64,000 bases of DNA from Tubiluchus corallicola (GCA_030141605.1 JAQGDQ010000769.1:34823-98822); one strand, 5' to 3'; shown: positions 23,683 through 37,141, counted from the first letter of the stretch. Translations and numbers: made by a program. Notes: generated by a model from the sequence alone, not told the origin.

Positions 23683-24359
23683 AATTGTAGTTGCCTTGGA
23701 AAATGAACTAGAGTAGCAAAGGCTGGATATAAGCAGCCTTTACCTCAACTCGGAAACTTTATTAAAATTCAAGGCTTCTTCCTAATTGAATTGCTCCTCC
23801 AGGTTGCATATTCCCAAAAATGATTTGTTCCGTTTCGCTCGTGAAACTTTGCAGGCTAAACAACTGTTATACCAACGACATTCTTGTATATGTAAACTTG
23901 TGCTACAGCGAATTGTGACACGTGATAACCAAACTTAAAGGCAACGGACTGAATTTCGCTGGCGCCATCTAACGAGCAAAACAAGAGAGATCAACTTTCT
24001 TCCAAAACGCCAACACCTTCGCACCAGATTTCTTGTTGTGTAAACTGCTAAGAAAGAGTTAAAAACATCAGAGAGCATTTTATTTCTATTTTATGTGAAA
24101 CTGTAGCTTCGCCGAGCATGCTGTATTTAATCTTTAAATCCTTTAGCACCGTATGTTTGCTTTTCATATGGATTCATTTAAAAAAATGCTCTCAGGAAAA
24201 TAAATAGTGCCTCATGTGTTTTTTGGTAGTTTTTTGTTTTTGATCTTCATACAATGAACTTTGTTCCAAAATTCAACCCGGAACGCATTTCGTTACTTTA
24301 GAATAATTAAACATCAAATTTTGACGAAAGATTGAAAAACTTGTGCCAATTTTATTTAA
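23683..24359. other. 3' flank of second GT11 gene
   Basis: An ATTAAA at 23761 is a plausible poly(A) signal. A GGCGCCATCTAACG sequence near 23960 resembles short motifs elsewhere in the window (4318, 52550) but is too short to call. Confidence 0.35.
23761..23766 (+). promoter_or_regulatory. possible poly(A) signal of GT11 copy 2
   Basis: ATTAAA lies 79 bp after the stop codon. The call rests on motif and position only. Confidence 0.4.
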
Positions 24360-25020
24360 AACAATAGTAAGGAACTAGCAAAGACCTCGCAAAAAAATTT
24401 GCGTATAAATACAATTATAATCAATAATGCTCGAACATCCTACCTAGTGCTCGTTTATTTTCTTAACGCAAAGCCAGCAGCTTTTACTGAACTAAAGTTA
24501 TAAGGTTATACACAGAGTATAATGGATGACGTCAGAACAATTTGCGTCAGCAGTTTTCCAAGCAAAAATTGCCAAAAATAGAACACCTAATTAATTCGTC
24601 GGCACTCCTCTTGGTAGATGTGTCCTACAATACAGCCCACATCATCGTATAGCCCTGTTCTTCGTCTTTCTAAAGAGTCATATATCTCCTTCCTAGAGTT
24701 ACACCAAGCGCCGCTTGACGTTTTTTCTACAGGCTGTTTGGCCAAAATTTGGAAAAAAATCGGGATTTGCATCCAGTTAAATGTCCATTACTTAAGCTCT
24801 GGTGAATTTTAGATATGCCTACTACACCCACCGTTGAATGGGCTATCTAACCGTTACTGACACTGCCCCTGGCACGTTCCCGTTCTCTAGAAATAACAGA
24901 TACAAGTTTTGCAATTTTTTGCACAAAATGGCCAAAAAATCTGCATTTTGGAGGTTTTTCGCCCTCCATTCATCCCGGTGGGCCCGATTCAAAAAATAAA
25001 CATTGTTGATTTTAAGTTAC
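24360..25020 (-). repeat. copy of dispersed repeat B
   Basis: Reverse complement matches 50790-51545 over nearly its whole length. Shared blocks, in order on the minus strand, are TCGGGCCCACCG, CAAAAAACCTCCAAAA-like sequence, AGATAGCCC(A/G)TTCA, TTAATTAGGTGTTCTATTTT, GATGACGTCA-like sequence, GGCTTTGCGTTA, AGGATGTTCG and TATTTATACGCAAA. Weak protein-like similarity between copies (for example YQEECRRIN versus HQEEYRRVN) suggests that part was once coding. No known family is recognised. Confidence 0.8.
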
Positions 25021-25094
25021 ATACCTAAACCCCAGAGAATTTTTATATTTGACTTCTCTTATGCGATGACCACACCTCAAACTAACTGCTTTTG

Positions 25095-27395
25095 TCCTGT
25101 GTGTAATAAATCACCGTGGTTTGTGTTGTGACTGCAGAAATAGATGGCTTCATCTGAAATGTACTTACTTAACTGTAAATGATTGGCCGCAAAAACCGAT
25201 GAATGGTTTGGCCACCTTTGTCTTCAGAAAATTTTCCTATTCAATCATTTACCTGAAGATGACGATTTTAATCATGTTATAAGAAATTCGCTACTTGATT
25301 CTATAATTTGTAAGGATCCTTATTATTTAGATCTTTTCCAAACAACACTATTGTGTTGTATATATATGTTATATATTGATTCTATACATTTTTCAATCAA
25401 AAAGATTCTTTTCCAAAAAGTAAATACTACGACAATGAGCAATTTTTGTCTATGCTTTCAAACATAAATTTCAACAACATATTATCAATGATCCATCTGA
25501 ATATAAGAAGTATATCTGCTAATTATGACCACTTAACTGTACTGCTGCAAATGTTACAAACTCAATTCTCACTGATTGCGTTAACCGAAACGTGGTTAAA
25601 TATACAGAAAAAAATGTTTAAGTTACCCGGATATATTCTGTTGAATAGAAATAGGAAGAATAAAAGGGGGGTGTAGGGTTGTTCATTAAATCAGACATAC
25701 CACTTGTAATGAGAAACGACTTAACATCAAGCAACTCTGCCCTTGAAATATTTTTTTTCGAAATTCACAAAGTAAGAGGCAAAAACATAGTAGTCGGCTT
25801 GATCTACAGACATTTATTGAACAGTTGACTGCTAAACTATCAATAATAAATAATAAAATAAGCAGTTGTTTTTGTTGTTGAAACTACAATTTGAACTTAT
25901 TAAATCACTCTTCAAATCAAGACACGGCAGAGTTTCTTGAAACTATTATTACTATGTCTTTCCAGTTGTTACTTGTCCTACTCGAATTACAGCATACAGC
26001 TCTACATTAATTGTTAATATTCTGACAAATGTTATACAGCATCAGTATAGAGCTGGCATTCTTTTAGTAGATGTCACCGATCACATACCAATCTTCTTAA
26101 TCATTGACTTAAACATAGCAAAATCTCAAACTAATAATATCGACAAAGTAATATACAATAACCATGTAAAAAATAAATTAATAAGTTGTATAGAATCAGT
26201 CAACTGGGAGGAATTATATAGTATTTCAGATCCTGAAGCAGCTTACAATCTATCTCTGGATAAATTTAACGAAGCCTACTTTAAAAATATAAAAAACTAC
26301 TGATGCTTCCAAGAAAACTAATGTCATTAAAAATGCATGGATAACTACAGCCATATTAACCAGTATCAGTCACAAAAATAAAATGTATAATTCATTAAAC
26401 AAACAAATCTCAGAGGCAGCTGGGACCGATACAAACAATATTGCAATAAATTAGATAATGTTGTTAAAAATGCTAAATCGACTAATTATCAAAATCAGTT
26501 GTTAAACCAATTTAAAAAAAACATGGGGAATTATGAAAGAAATAATGCATTCCAGGTGCGAACAGCCCTTAATTCGTTTAAAAATTAATAATAAATTAAT
26601 CGCAGTTCCTAAATCTACAGTAAATCATTTTAATGACCATTTTTCGCAGAATTAAAACGATTAATTGTTATCCCTATCTTCAAATACAAGGATTCTCTAG
26701 ACATAAATAATTATAGACCTATCTCGCTGTTACTGTTTTTCTCAAAAATATTGGAAAAAGTTGTTAACAATAAAATATTATCATACTTCTACCATCAAAA
26801 CATAATAAACAATAAGCAGTTTGGTTTTCAGAAAAACAATTCAACTGAATTGGCTTTGATAAACATAGTAGAGAGTATAACTAAATACATTGAACAAATT
26901 GAATTTATGAATTAGAAACTGTTCAGCCAATTCAAAAATTTAAGAAGAAATACAGAGCAATGATTCTCAACAAGTACAACACTTCCTAATTTTGTACACC
27001 TACTGCAGCAGTCTTACCACAATCCTGTGGTACATGATACAAAACAAGACATCATTGATAAATCTTTAGAGTTGATGTCAACATAGCACAATCTTGTTAT
27101 CTTTCTTCCTACCATTTCCACTAACACATCGTTCTGCCCTTCCTGTGTGACCTAACCTTTCCCCCAGATCTTTTTTTGTTCACTCATCCATTCTTTTTTT
27201 TTATCGTGTTCACATGACAGAGGGCTTATACAAGCCTTTGCTTCTCTAGCCCACTGCAGTACAATTATTCTTTTAAGATAACGATAGTGTATGAAACATA
27301 ACAATTTAATACAGTATGATGTTCTAATTTTGATGTCACTGTGTACTTTATATTGTACTGAATGTGATAATAATAAAATAAACTAAACTAAACCT
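25095..27395 (+). mobile_element. LINE with PHD-like finger, endonuclease and RT, internally deleted
   Basis: At the 5' side (25095-25330) a cysteine/histidine-rich remnant (CPVCNKSPWFV, then LCLQKIFLFNHLPEDDDFN) looks like the PHD-type finger that starts ORF2 in some CR1-group LINEs. The endonuclease follows (25446-25680: MIHLNIRSISANYDHL, FSLIALTETWLN, then a stop). After more broken frame, RT remnants at 26660-26920 read VIPIFKYKDSLDINNYRPIS and QFGFQKNNSTELALINIVES, reached by an abrupt join that omits the usual upstream RT part. The catalytic portion is missing too. The 3' UTR ends in AATAATAAAATAAACTAAACTAAAC. Stops and deletions make it non-functional. Confidence 0.75.
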
Positions 27396-27453
27396 TTCAT
27401 TTCATGTATAGATTGTCGCAGATGGTGCCGTCGTCAGAGTAGTAGCCTCGAAT

Positions 27454-27455
<2 letters not shown>

Positions 27456-27517
<62 letters not shown>
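27456..27517. repeat. (TA)n microsatellite
   Basis: An uninterrupted alternating TA run of about 62 bp lies just after the LINE 3' end. Confidence 0.97.
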
Positions 27518-27520
<3 letters not shown>

Positions 27521-28879
27521 AAACGATTGCAATACTTAATAATGCTTGAAGCATAATAGTTCTGTAGCTTAGTTTGAGAGATTATATTATTTAGTATAGA
27601 GTTTATAGTGTATTATTTAGAGATATTTGGTATGTACTGTGTACACCTGAGTAAGCTAGTCTATAGGCTAATTTGGGTGGGTGAAGTGGTGTGGATCTCG
27701 GTTTTATCCAAATGAAATGCTTATAAGTATTTTAGCAAATAGCATGATTGGATAGTCAGTTTCTCCCGAATCGAATAATACATAATTTATGATCATTTAG
27801 TTATGTCTGTACTCTTTCAGTAGCATGAAAGTCACTGGTCTTATAAGGCCTATTTTGAGTGGCGATCTCTGATAGGAGTCAAAGCTTCTCTGCTTTTTAA
27901 TTAAAACCTCGGATTCCCATCTCCCCAGTAGAGACAAAATATTTGTGCAAAAAAATGAAAAACTGTAAACCCTTGGAGGAATAATAATCGTAAAATTGAC
28001 CAACTACCACTGTCATTCACCATTCGTAAGAGTCAGAGGTAAGAGTCAACAAACTGCTGTCTACCGCCAGCTCAGGGCTAACCACCCTGTGAGTTTTGTG
28101 ACTGTAGCTTGCAAGCCTATCTGGTTATAAACTAACAGAGAATAAATAATAATTATGACTAATTCATATTACGATTCTGCAGTACGACCGGAACTGAAAG
28201 TGATGACTATGGAAAATCTGTGCTGATTTGATCATTGTTTCAAGATCATAATTTTTAATATTGCAGATTGGCCGTGCTTATCACCTAGGAAATTCATTTC
28301 TTTTCAAGTTGGAACTTGTCACTTTAGGACATGCAGCTATATTGACCCAGTATCTGAAGTTGTCAATATTGCCTTCAGTAATTTTGCCATGCTTAATCAC
28401 ATAAGAATGAAACAGCAACTTGTGAAATTTGGATCCCTTAGGCCAGAGGTCAACCAATCTTGAGTCAACCTATACCGTTCAATTTGTCACGTCGGGTCCT
28501 TTGATTTGATGTACTACAAGCCACTATTCACCAACACAGGAAAAACATTTATGACTTTTGAGTAAATTATATAAATGTCAAGTCTTGCAAACTTATTACT
28601 GAGATTAACTACATATAAGCGTACAGTATTTTGCAACAACTTTTATTCCTTTTGCACACTATAATAAATTGTCTAACTGCGTGCAAGAGCAACTACTGTT
28701 ATACCAGGTTCAATTAACTTCAATATTCAATTGTTCATTGTCTAACTTCTGTAGATCCTTTTCAAAGTCTGGACTCTAATTGTCAATCTCCTCATGCAGT
28801 CATACAGATAATTTTTGTGCTTTAACAATCTGCCTATTTATTTTACCTCAGATCATCAAAAATCGCTGTGTAATTTTTT
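27518..28879. other. intergenic, nothing recognised
   Basis: This is AT-rich and shows no convincing coding frame or match to other repeats in the window. Confidence 0.4.
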
Positions 28880-29340
28880 ACATTATTATGATATACTATG
28901 ACTCCATTATACATTCACTTGCTTATGTCTAAGAATTATACTTGTGTTATAAAGTATATTTCAGTTGCCATTGTTATTATGTTTCTGTTGTCAGATTTTT
29001 ATTTCAGTTCTTGTTTCAGTTCTTATTTCAGTTCAGTTTTATTTCAGTTATTTTCAGTTCGATATTTTTTATTATGCACTTATTGTTACTGTGTATGAAT
29101 TATACTGACACGCTATAAGCATATCAATTTAATGTCATTCGTAACAATTAAATTTTTATTATAAGCAGTACTAACATTAATACACTTTAGCATAGCGCTT
29201 ATAAAAATGTTTATCACTAACCAAAAGGAAGCTGACTAGATGACCAATTGGTCTTTTGCTGACCGCTGACCTTTCTTGACATTTTTGTTTCCAAATTAAT
29301 TGTATTATAACTGTGCATGTGCTACAAGGCAAATAAAAAG

Positions 29341-29372
<32 letters not shown>
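28880..29372 (+). mobile_element. probable LINE 3' end with (ATT)n tail
   Basis: The sequence ends CAAGGCAAATAAAAAG followed by a 32-bp (ATT)n run at 29341-29372, the layout of many non-LTR elements whose 3' tail is a short tandem repeat. No RT domain remains, so the start is approximate. Confidence 0.45.
29004..29062 (+). repeat. TTTCAGTT-rich imperfect tandem repeat
   Basis: About five imperfect units around (T)TATTTCAGTTC occur in 60 bp. Each unit resembles a splice acceptor (pyrimidine run plus CAG), but no exon is recognised after it. Confidence 0.6.
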
Positions 29373-29380
29373 GACAACCG

Positions 29381-29392
29381 CCCCCCCCCCCC
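29381..29392. repeat. poly-C run
   Basis: Twelve C residues follow the (ATT)n tail. Confidence 0.95.
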
Positions 29393-32283
29393 GATTTTTA
29401 GTTTTTGGTCCCTAGCGGGAAAACATTTCACTATCCAAATGACCCATATGTAGTCACACAAAAAAACTATGATACATACCAAAAATTGTGCCCTTACTCC
29501 AAAATTGTAGGAGTAGAAACTGAAAAACTGATATATGTCTACTGTCCTTGACCGTTTGGTCATAATACAGTGTTCAGTTTATGAGGCATTACCCCAGTTC
29601 TGTACTCCAGGTGCCATTCATGAAGATTCGTAACTTAAACTTCTTTATTTTTCCAGTTATTCAAAAAAATTAACACCTTTGAGCATATCAAGTGTTCTGA
29701 AATTTATGTGGTTTTAAATACAAATAAATTGACACAAGATAATGACACAAATAATTTAATCAGTTGTACAGTGACATACAGAATTAATATTGCAGATTTA
29801 CTGAAATTTACTGTTAATGGTGCAAATTGCAACGGGATAGAAAGAATTTAAAGTTCTTTTGTTTTAACGTTAATTACCTACGACCAGAGGAGAGAATTTC
29901 ATAGTATTAAATTTTATTACGTGGATGAAATTCATCTTTCATGATAACTTTGCGACTCTAGTCTCATAAAAATATGCCTTAGATTTCTGTTGAATTCCCA
30001 CAATTTTTGAGGCGGATTTAGCAATTCGGAGAAGAGCATTGGGATCTCCCTGCGTGACAGGGCTATACGAAACAGTAAGGGATGCCATTAAGACACTCTC
30101 AATTATTGCACAACAAAAACTTTCCATCACGGGGCAACATTATGTGATTTCAGTTGATTGAATGATTAAATGATTGAAATGAAAAGTCGTGGTGACACAA
30201 ATTGAATGGTATAATTATCATGACCCCAGATGGTGTGACCCCTGACAAAAGGTCAAGGGTCCAAATGACACCTGCTATGATTTTATTAAAATGAAATACA
30301 ATTCCTAGGTAATCAAGCATGAAGGTTGAAGACAATATTGAGACAATCAGACCAAACACCCATGGGGACAATCAGACCAAACAGCAATGTTACTTTTAAG
30401 TATAACACTGTATTACGTAACATATTGCAGAATCTTCGGTTTCTGACTTTATCACAAACAGTTTTCTAATTTGTCACAAAGATTCTGCAACGGTTGCAGA
30501 ATGCTTTTGTTCATGGAAGTCAACCATTGATTATTTATTAAGGTTCCATACTTAAAAGAACTCAAATGTCTTTTGATACGACAATGAATAATTTCATAAC
30601 ATAGTAACTGAAGCTAGTGTCATCAAACTTGCTGGGCAGACATCTGGGGCAGGGGGTAATTTGAATCTCAGTTAAAACTTTATGACTCGCATTTTTTATG
30701 TCTTTTTCAAGTTCACACTGTTTGGACATTATGCAAAATGCTTCTGTCGGGTTCCACTAGTTGCTACAAAATAATATTAATTCGTATTTTGTACTAGCAT
30801 AATGTAGTACAAAACTATGTTAATAATTCATTGTTAGCAATAGAGTTGTTAAAATTTCTGCCAGAAAAACTCTTGCACCGTTTTTGAATCTGCAGATACA
30901 CTAACTGAGCATAAAATTAATTACCAAAGAGATATAAATGTTGTTCAGTCGAATTTGTCGAAAGATTCTGGGGTTTCGTCACTGTCAATAATTTACTTCA
31001 ATAATATGCCAGCAAAGCACAGAAATTATTAGCAACAGCTTATCAAGAATTTATTAAATTTGAAGACACATCCCAATATAAATGACATAAGAATGTGGCT
31101 GTCAATACCAATAACGAAAAACAGGTCTGACATGTAGTACTCTTTAAACCAAGCTGATATCACCGAGTACCTATGTCATCCTCGTGTATTTATAACTTTC
31201 AGCATGAATTGACAATTAAATTCTAGAAACAAGGTGTGGAATAACTGTTGAAAATAGAATACATACGTAAATATATTTATTTTCTTATTGCATATTAAAC
31301 ATTGAACAAGAAAATTCTGCAAGCAGAATCTTAATGTAAACAAACATTTCAGTTCTCAGAGCTGTCGATTTGCTGTTGGTTATAAAATGGTTTGTGGGCT
31401 ATATGAGCGGCCCTGTAAGCAAACATAGATAGAAACAACAAGCACAAAAATCAACAAAATCAGCAGTGTTACAACTTTACATATATATGTATGCTTGCAT
31501 ATGTTATATATAAAATATAAATAATATATATATATATATGTATGTCCTGGTATATATATGGTTGGGCATACCTAGTTTTGCTGTAACGTTTTGCTATTTG
31601 ACCTGTATATATAGATCAGAACACTTTTTATAATCAACGACGTATGTATAAATATATTTAAAAACAACAGTGTTAATTACAGAATTATTTATTTCTCAGC
31701 TGATACCAACAACTAAAACTAAAATAATGGCAGAGAAATTTTTCACACTAATATTGGCTTGCCTAAAAGCGAAATACAATACAAACATTTACGACACGAA
31801 GTTTTCTACTTTATATTGTGTTTCGTAGACTTAGGTATAGATAACCACCTCAAACTTTAACTATTCACGCTAACAAACTACACACAAACATTCGGCATGT
31901 TTGCCCGGCATTTGGCGAGGTAGAATTGAGCTTAAGTCTGCAGTACGCTACTGGCATAGATGATGAAGGTTTAAGTAAGACGACGTCCTAACAGCGTTTG
32001 AAGAAGATAATGTAGAAAGATTTGAAGAAAGGTATTATAACAGCGCAAACAACGTAAAAATCAACAATAGTAACGCGGAAGAGAGACGAGCACCAGGGTT
32101 CCTGGGCTTTTCATATTATACCATATTTTGTTGAAAAAGATAAAGTGACGATTAAAGACATAGAAAGACAACAGCTTGATAGCGTGGGAGTGAGTTAAAT
32201 GAGATGATCATTTTAACTATTTTGCTGTTATTGATATTCTATCCTAAATATCTAAAGCGTTGATCCCGTTCATTCTTGAAGAG
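29393..32283. other. long intergenic stretch upstream of GT92
   Basis: No gene is supported. It holds a short tandem pair of GACAATCAGACCAAACA (30340-30385) and a TA/TG-rich low-complexity part (31480-31560). Several short open frames have no motif. Confidence 0.4.
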
Positions 32284-33705
32284 ATGGTAAGTTTCCTAAA
32301 AAAGCTGAAAAGCTGTGGTGCTTTTATTTTATGCATACCATATTTACTGGCATATTACAGGATATTTAATACAGATGTCTCGATAAAAGAAAATGTTCAC
32401 AGCATGGACTGCAATGAAGGATTAATGCATGACGCTAAATGGCTGCTGGTTACTGGAACTGACAGCGCAACGTATTCAGCTTTTTATGATGACCGTTTGG
32501 AGGTGCCTGTCATTCGTATTACAGGTTTGACTCTAAAAGAACGTAAAAAACACATAAAATTCTTCTGTCATTTCTTCTACGAGAATAGCTCTTACATCAG
32601 TGAAGCTTTTGTCTACGTAATACCAGATGACAAACGAGGAAGACTTTACAGTGCTGCACTGTTTAATTGTCCCCTGAAAACTGATTCAGTGCCTTTAGCT
32701 GTAAGTTTGAGTATCTCAAAAGAGTTTCCTTCAGATAATTGGATGAAAGTCAATGTTGGCAACTCTGTAGGCAAAACACAGAGAAATATTGGGATTTGCT
32801 TGCCAATAATCCACGACCATGGAACAATTGACTCTCCCAATGCATTGCAGTTGATTGAATTCTTTGAAATGAACAGGATCTTGGGTGTTGATCGGATCGT
32901 TCTTTATATCGGTGTAATTATTGATGTTAATGTTAAACGAGTTATCGATTGGTATGTTAAAAGTGGTTTTGTTATTGCTTTTGATTTTGCTTTATATTCT
33001 GATATCATTGATAAAGGTCTCAAGACGCCTGATGGCGGCATGTGGGATGTTCACTATGGTGCACAATTTACAAGTATCAATGACTGTTTATATAGATACA
33101 TGTATAAATTTAAGTACACTGCGTTTCAAGACATTGATGAATTTATTATACCTAAATTACATTCGACTTTATTAGAAATGGTGCATTATATCTTACAAGA
33201 GTCAATCAATGAAGGTGATGTTTTGCTCGACAATGTGGCAGCGTTGGTATTTAGAAATAACTATGCTTTCTACGTCATTCAGGATATGTTTAATAGAAGT
33301 GAGAATACATACGAACAGTGCCAAAATATTTGTCATCGATTATTGCTGGGCAATACTAATTTTACCATTAAAGGTCATTACTGGAAATGGCAAAAAAGGT
33401 CTAAACTGATTGTCATACCAGAAAAGATTGCGTCGTTGAGTATTCATGTTGTTGACTGTACGATTAAAGAAGAGTTTATAGAGTATGATGTGCCAATTGG
33501 TATTGGATTATTGTATCATCTGAAAAATTCTGCAAAGTTTCTTAGGTATAGAAACTTTATCTCAAAGCCCTACTCAGCAAAGTATCAAGAAACAATTGAG
33601 ACATACGTACTTAAACCAACTCATCCAAAATACAGTGCGAAATGGATGTCAGAACTGAAAAGGGCAACGCAGATGACTTTTAATAATATTTACTGTGAGG
33701 CATAA
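32284..33705 (+). CDS. GT92 (DUF23) glycosyltransferase
   Basis: Predicted 473-residue single-exon GT92 enzyme. The first ATG in the open frame is at 32284; an in-frame TAA lies upstream. Residues about 13-27 (CGAFILCIPYLLAYY) form the signal anchor. The GT92 core starts near 172 (ICLPIIHD), with LLGVD-like RILGVDRIVLYIG (198-210), the GT92 signature YGAQFTSINDCLYR (258-271) and the catalytic QDIDEF (282-287), whose DxD is intact. C-terminal cysteines and HLK follow as in the family. Characterised GT92 enzymes are beta-1,4-galactosyltransferases, including worm GALT-1, which adds galactose to core fucose. That fits the neighbouring fucosyltransferases, but the specificity is inferred. The ATG is directly followed by GTAAGT, a perfect donor sequence, so alternative splicing at the start is conceivable. 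Confidence 0.92.
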   Translation: MVSFLKKLKSCGAFILCIPYLLAYYRIFNTDVSIKENVHSMDCNEGLMHDAKWLLVTGTDSATYSAFYDDRLEVPVIRITGLTLKERKKHIKFFCHFFYENSSYISEAFVYVIPDDKRGRLYSAALFNCPLKTDSVPLAVSLSISKEFPSDNWMKVNVGNSVGKTQRNIGICLPIIHDHGTIDSPNALQLIEFFEMNRILGVDRIVLYIGVIIDVNVKRVIDWYVKSGFVIAFDFALYSDIIDKGLKTPDGGMWDVHYGAQFTSINDCLYRYMYKFKYTAFQDIDEFIIPKLHSTLLEMVHYILQESINEGDVLLDNVAALVFRNNYAFYVIQDMFNRSENTYEQCQNICHRLLLGNTNFTIKGHYWKWQKRSKLIVIPEKIASLSIHVVDCTIKEEFIEYDVPIGIGLLYHLKNSAKFLRYRNFISKPYSAKYQETIETYVLKPTHPKYSAKWMSELKRATQMTFNNIYCEA

Positions 33706-36700
33706 CACATGACCTTATACATTAGTATCATATGAATAGGTCTAGCTTGCGAAAATTTTGTTTCCTCAAAAACTGCATAGACTTGATAGAGATAGACATC
33801 AGAGATAACATATTATTCTGAGAGACATGGAGAGAAAGGAAATACGCATTCTCTTTGACAAAGAGATTTATTATAAGTGTTTAAGCCTCGTGTTCAAAGA
33901 ACCTGGCAGCGAATGCACATGTGTCAATTCAAATGAATACTAAACAGTATTTATAGTCACCTGTTGGAAATGCTTGGCTTGCCTCTAAGAATTACTGACA
34001 GGCCTACAAATTTCTAGTAAATGTTTCGTAACTTAATGATTTTTGTTGCTACAAAACACAAGCAATTCCTCGTTTTGAGTAGTGGCCTAAAATGTAGATT
34101 TTGTTAGCTAGTACAATTAGCAAAGATTTGTTGTTTTGTCATATAGGTAAATGAAATGACTAACTTGATTTTTTAAAAAATATAATACAGCTACACATAA
34201 AAAGCATAAAACATTTCATATTAGAATGTGTTCCAGCATGCACACTTCTGGTAATTTCTTTTCAAAATTCACAAGTCTGTTGAAATTGAAACTTCTACGT
34301 GGTTATTTTCAGATTAATTGGCACATATAAAAGGATTTACCTCGTCTTATTTGTCTTATTTTAAAAATAACTTTGTAAAGCAATAATATATCTACAATAA
34401 TGAACGAGACAGGATAAAATGGATATGAGACACACACAAAGACCAAAATTACTACCCACATTTAAACTGGAAAAATACTAGTGCATCGAAAAGTCAATTT
34501 TCGTTAATCTTTAGCTAAATAATTTACTGTAGGCACAATTTAACTGCAGTATATTTATCTTTCTTTGTATTTCTGTTGGTATAAAATGCCCAGTCTGTTG
34601 CGAAAGTATGTAAAACATACGGTCATAGGGATATTTGAGGAAAAAAAACGTAACCCCCAATGGTCAAATTTCATTGGTGTGCCAGGTTTTCAGTTTGTAC
34701 ATATATGACTACCTCCAAGCGTGGTGTACATATGTATATGTGTATGTATATGTCCAAATTGGGAGAGTTACCTGTTCTATAGGACAAAAATAAAATCATA
34801 GCAATAATCCTTTTTGAAACAAATACCGCAAATAATAAAATTTAAATGACCAGCTTGAAAGACAGAAAACGTGAAAAAGTTTGGATACAACCTGGATTTG
34901 ATCCAAGGGACTTTTGCTTAGCCTCAAATAACAAGTTCACAGTAATCAGGTGAAGAGAGATCCTACAAAATCAGCAGGTAAAAATTGGTTTGAGACTCAT
35001 GGCTTTACTTGAGTCCTGCAAGAAAGCATTACATCCCCTAATGAAAGCTACTATGGGGACTGATCGCGGTTATGCTACATTATACAACGAGCTCTGCCGC
35101 AACAGAAAACGTCAGATGAGATTATTGGCAATAATCAAGTGTAAAATGAATGCACATAGTTTGTTAAGCTAATAAATGGGTTGACTGCTGTTATACTACA
35201 TTCAATTGAAAACCCCAGATGAAATGTTTTAGTTACTTTTCAGTTATCGAGTGTAAAATGCAGCATACTGCAAAAAACAGTAACTGTGTACCTACTAGAA
35301 AAGACAGAATGTCAGTCATCTACAGTCATCTACAATGTAAATTTTAAAGATTTATTTGTTTAAGCTGACGTTTGCTTGCTAAGCACTAAACAACCAACTC
35401 ACATCAATAATTAGCTCAATTTCAATTGTAATGTAATTCCACTGACGGCTAGACGATCAACTTCACTTTTCATTCCTAAAACAAAATCTCATTCTGGTAT
35501 AAGACAATTTACAGTCAGGACAAGCAAGCAAATCACTATGCAATCAAAACCGCATTAAGTAAATCACAAATTTTAAAACGTTTAAACTATTCGGGGAAGT
35601 ATTTATATATAGTCTCTTTATAAAGTATTTTTTGTTTATTTCTAATCAACCCTTTAAAATGTATTTATCTAACATTAATTACGTTATTGCTTTATTTCCA
35701 TATTGATTATTTAATAACTTTTACTTTTTAATATTAAAGTAAAATGTGCAAGCAACTCATGTATTGGAACAGTCCATTTGTTGGACCACCTCTAAAAGCT
35801 AGGACAAATTTGTGCATGGAAAGCAAGAGGCAGTTGAAATCTGCTCGGGCCAGTTTTACGCTAATTAGACAGATTTGTTAAGGGATCCTCGCCTGTAATA
35901 AATTAATGAGTGTCTAGCAAGCACGACGTCTTTGGAAGGGCTATGCACACACATAAGGGCTATGAAGCTATTCAGGGATTACACACAGCCACTTACAACA
36001 CAAACAGTGTATCAGTAATTTTCATGACTTGTGTCTTGTTTTGTGACTGAAACTTTAAAATTTTCATGTGGGCTTTTAATATTGGAGCATACGGCCCTCA
36101 GCGGTATTTTGGGTGAGACTGGCATGCCACACCAGGCATAAACACTAAGTGTTATACAATGGGCCCTTGTGGTCCACTGCCTCTTAATTAAAACAGCTTT
36201 AAACTGTTACCCGAAACTGTATGTGTTCGTTGAGACCCTGTTTATTTTACATAGCTAATAAAAAAATTTTATTGTATTTTTATATATACAGTATACTACT
36301 GACGACATTATTATAAAATTCCCATATCAATGTTAATTCACAGTGGTGCATTATTGGGGCAGAGGCACATTGTGAATCGACGCCCAAAGATTAATTGTTA
36401 AGACGCTACACCTGGAACACAAGGAAAGATTTATTTTGTGTATTTCCTAATTTACTTTAAGACGAAATAAATCTATTTTTAATACTCTGCCTGTTTTTGA
36501 TGATAAAAATGGGAAAGATTAATAAACGTTGAAACCACAAAAAGTGTTTACTCAATAATTGAAGACTGTCATTTAAAAATTTGCCACAATATTGTTAGTA
36601 AATACAAATTGCCACACCAGAGCTTCCTTAACAAATATTCGTTAACTTTCTGCAACAAAAAATCCTTTCTAAGACGTTTTCAAATTCTCTTATTGATTTT

Positions 36701-37013
36701 AAGCTTGCATGAAAATTTTCATGGGCAACTAGCAGTGAAGAAACATATTTTCACCCATTCTCCACACCTGGGAACACCTTGGAATAGACGTCAGGATATT
36801 CGAATAAAGCAAGGCAAATGTAGGCAAGATATATACATTGAATGCAAAGTGAATGAATTGCTCTATCTATGTTGATTTATCAAGTTACGTTGATTTATGT
36901 GGCCAAGAGAAAACGCGGATATGCAATTAAAAGAAAAAGCGGCCTTTGTCCACATATCACTGAAATTAATATCTATTATATATTACTAGCCAAACCCAAC
37001 GTAAATAATTTTA
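33706..37013. other. long intergenic stretch, mostly featureless
   Basis: No convincing gene. A possible second tRNA-derived SINE lies around 34860-34970 on the minus strand: a T-arm-like CTTGG-ATCAAAT-CCAGG with paired ends, and weaker upstream arms. Frames at 34990 and 36609 carry no motif and are left out. Confidence 0.35.
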
Positions 37014-37135
37014 CACATAAACGAACACACATCTCACACCATCAATACCACACAACGCCACGCCACCACTCCTCTCACATCACACCACCCACACCACTCA
37101 CAGCACTGTACTAATATCACCCACAACACACCCAG
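37014..37135 (+). repeat. CA/CC-rich low-complexity stretch
   Basis: About 120 bp composed almost entirely of A and C with some T (CACACATCTCACACCATC and similar). It is a strand-asymmetric simple sequence in an AT-rich setting. Confidence 0.7.
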
Positions 37136-37141
37136 AGGTAG

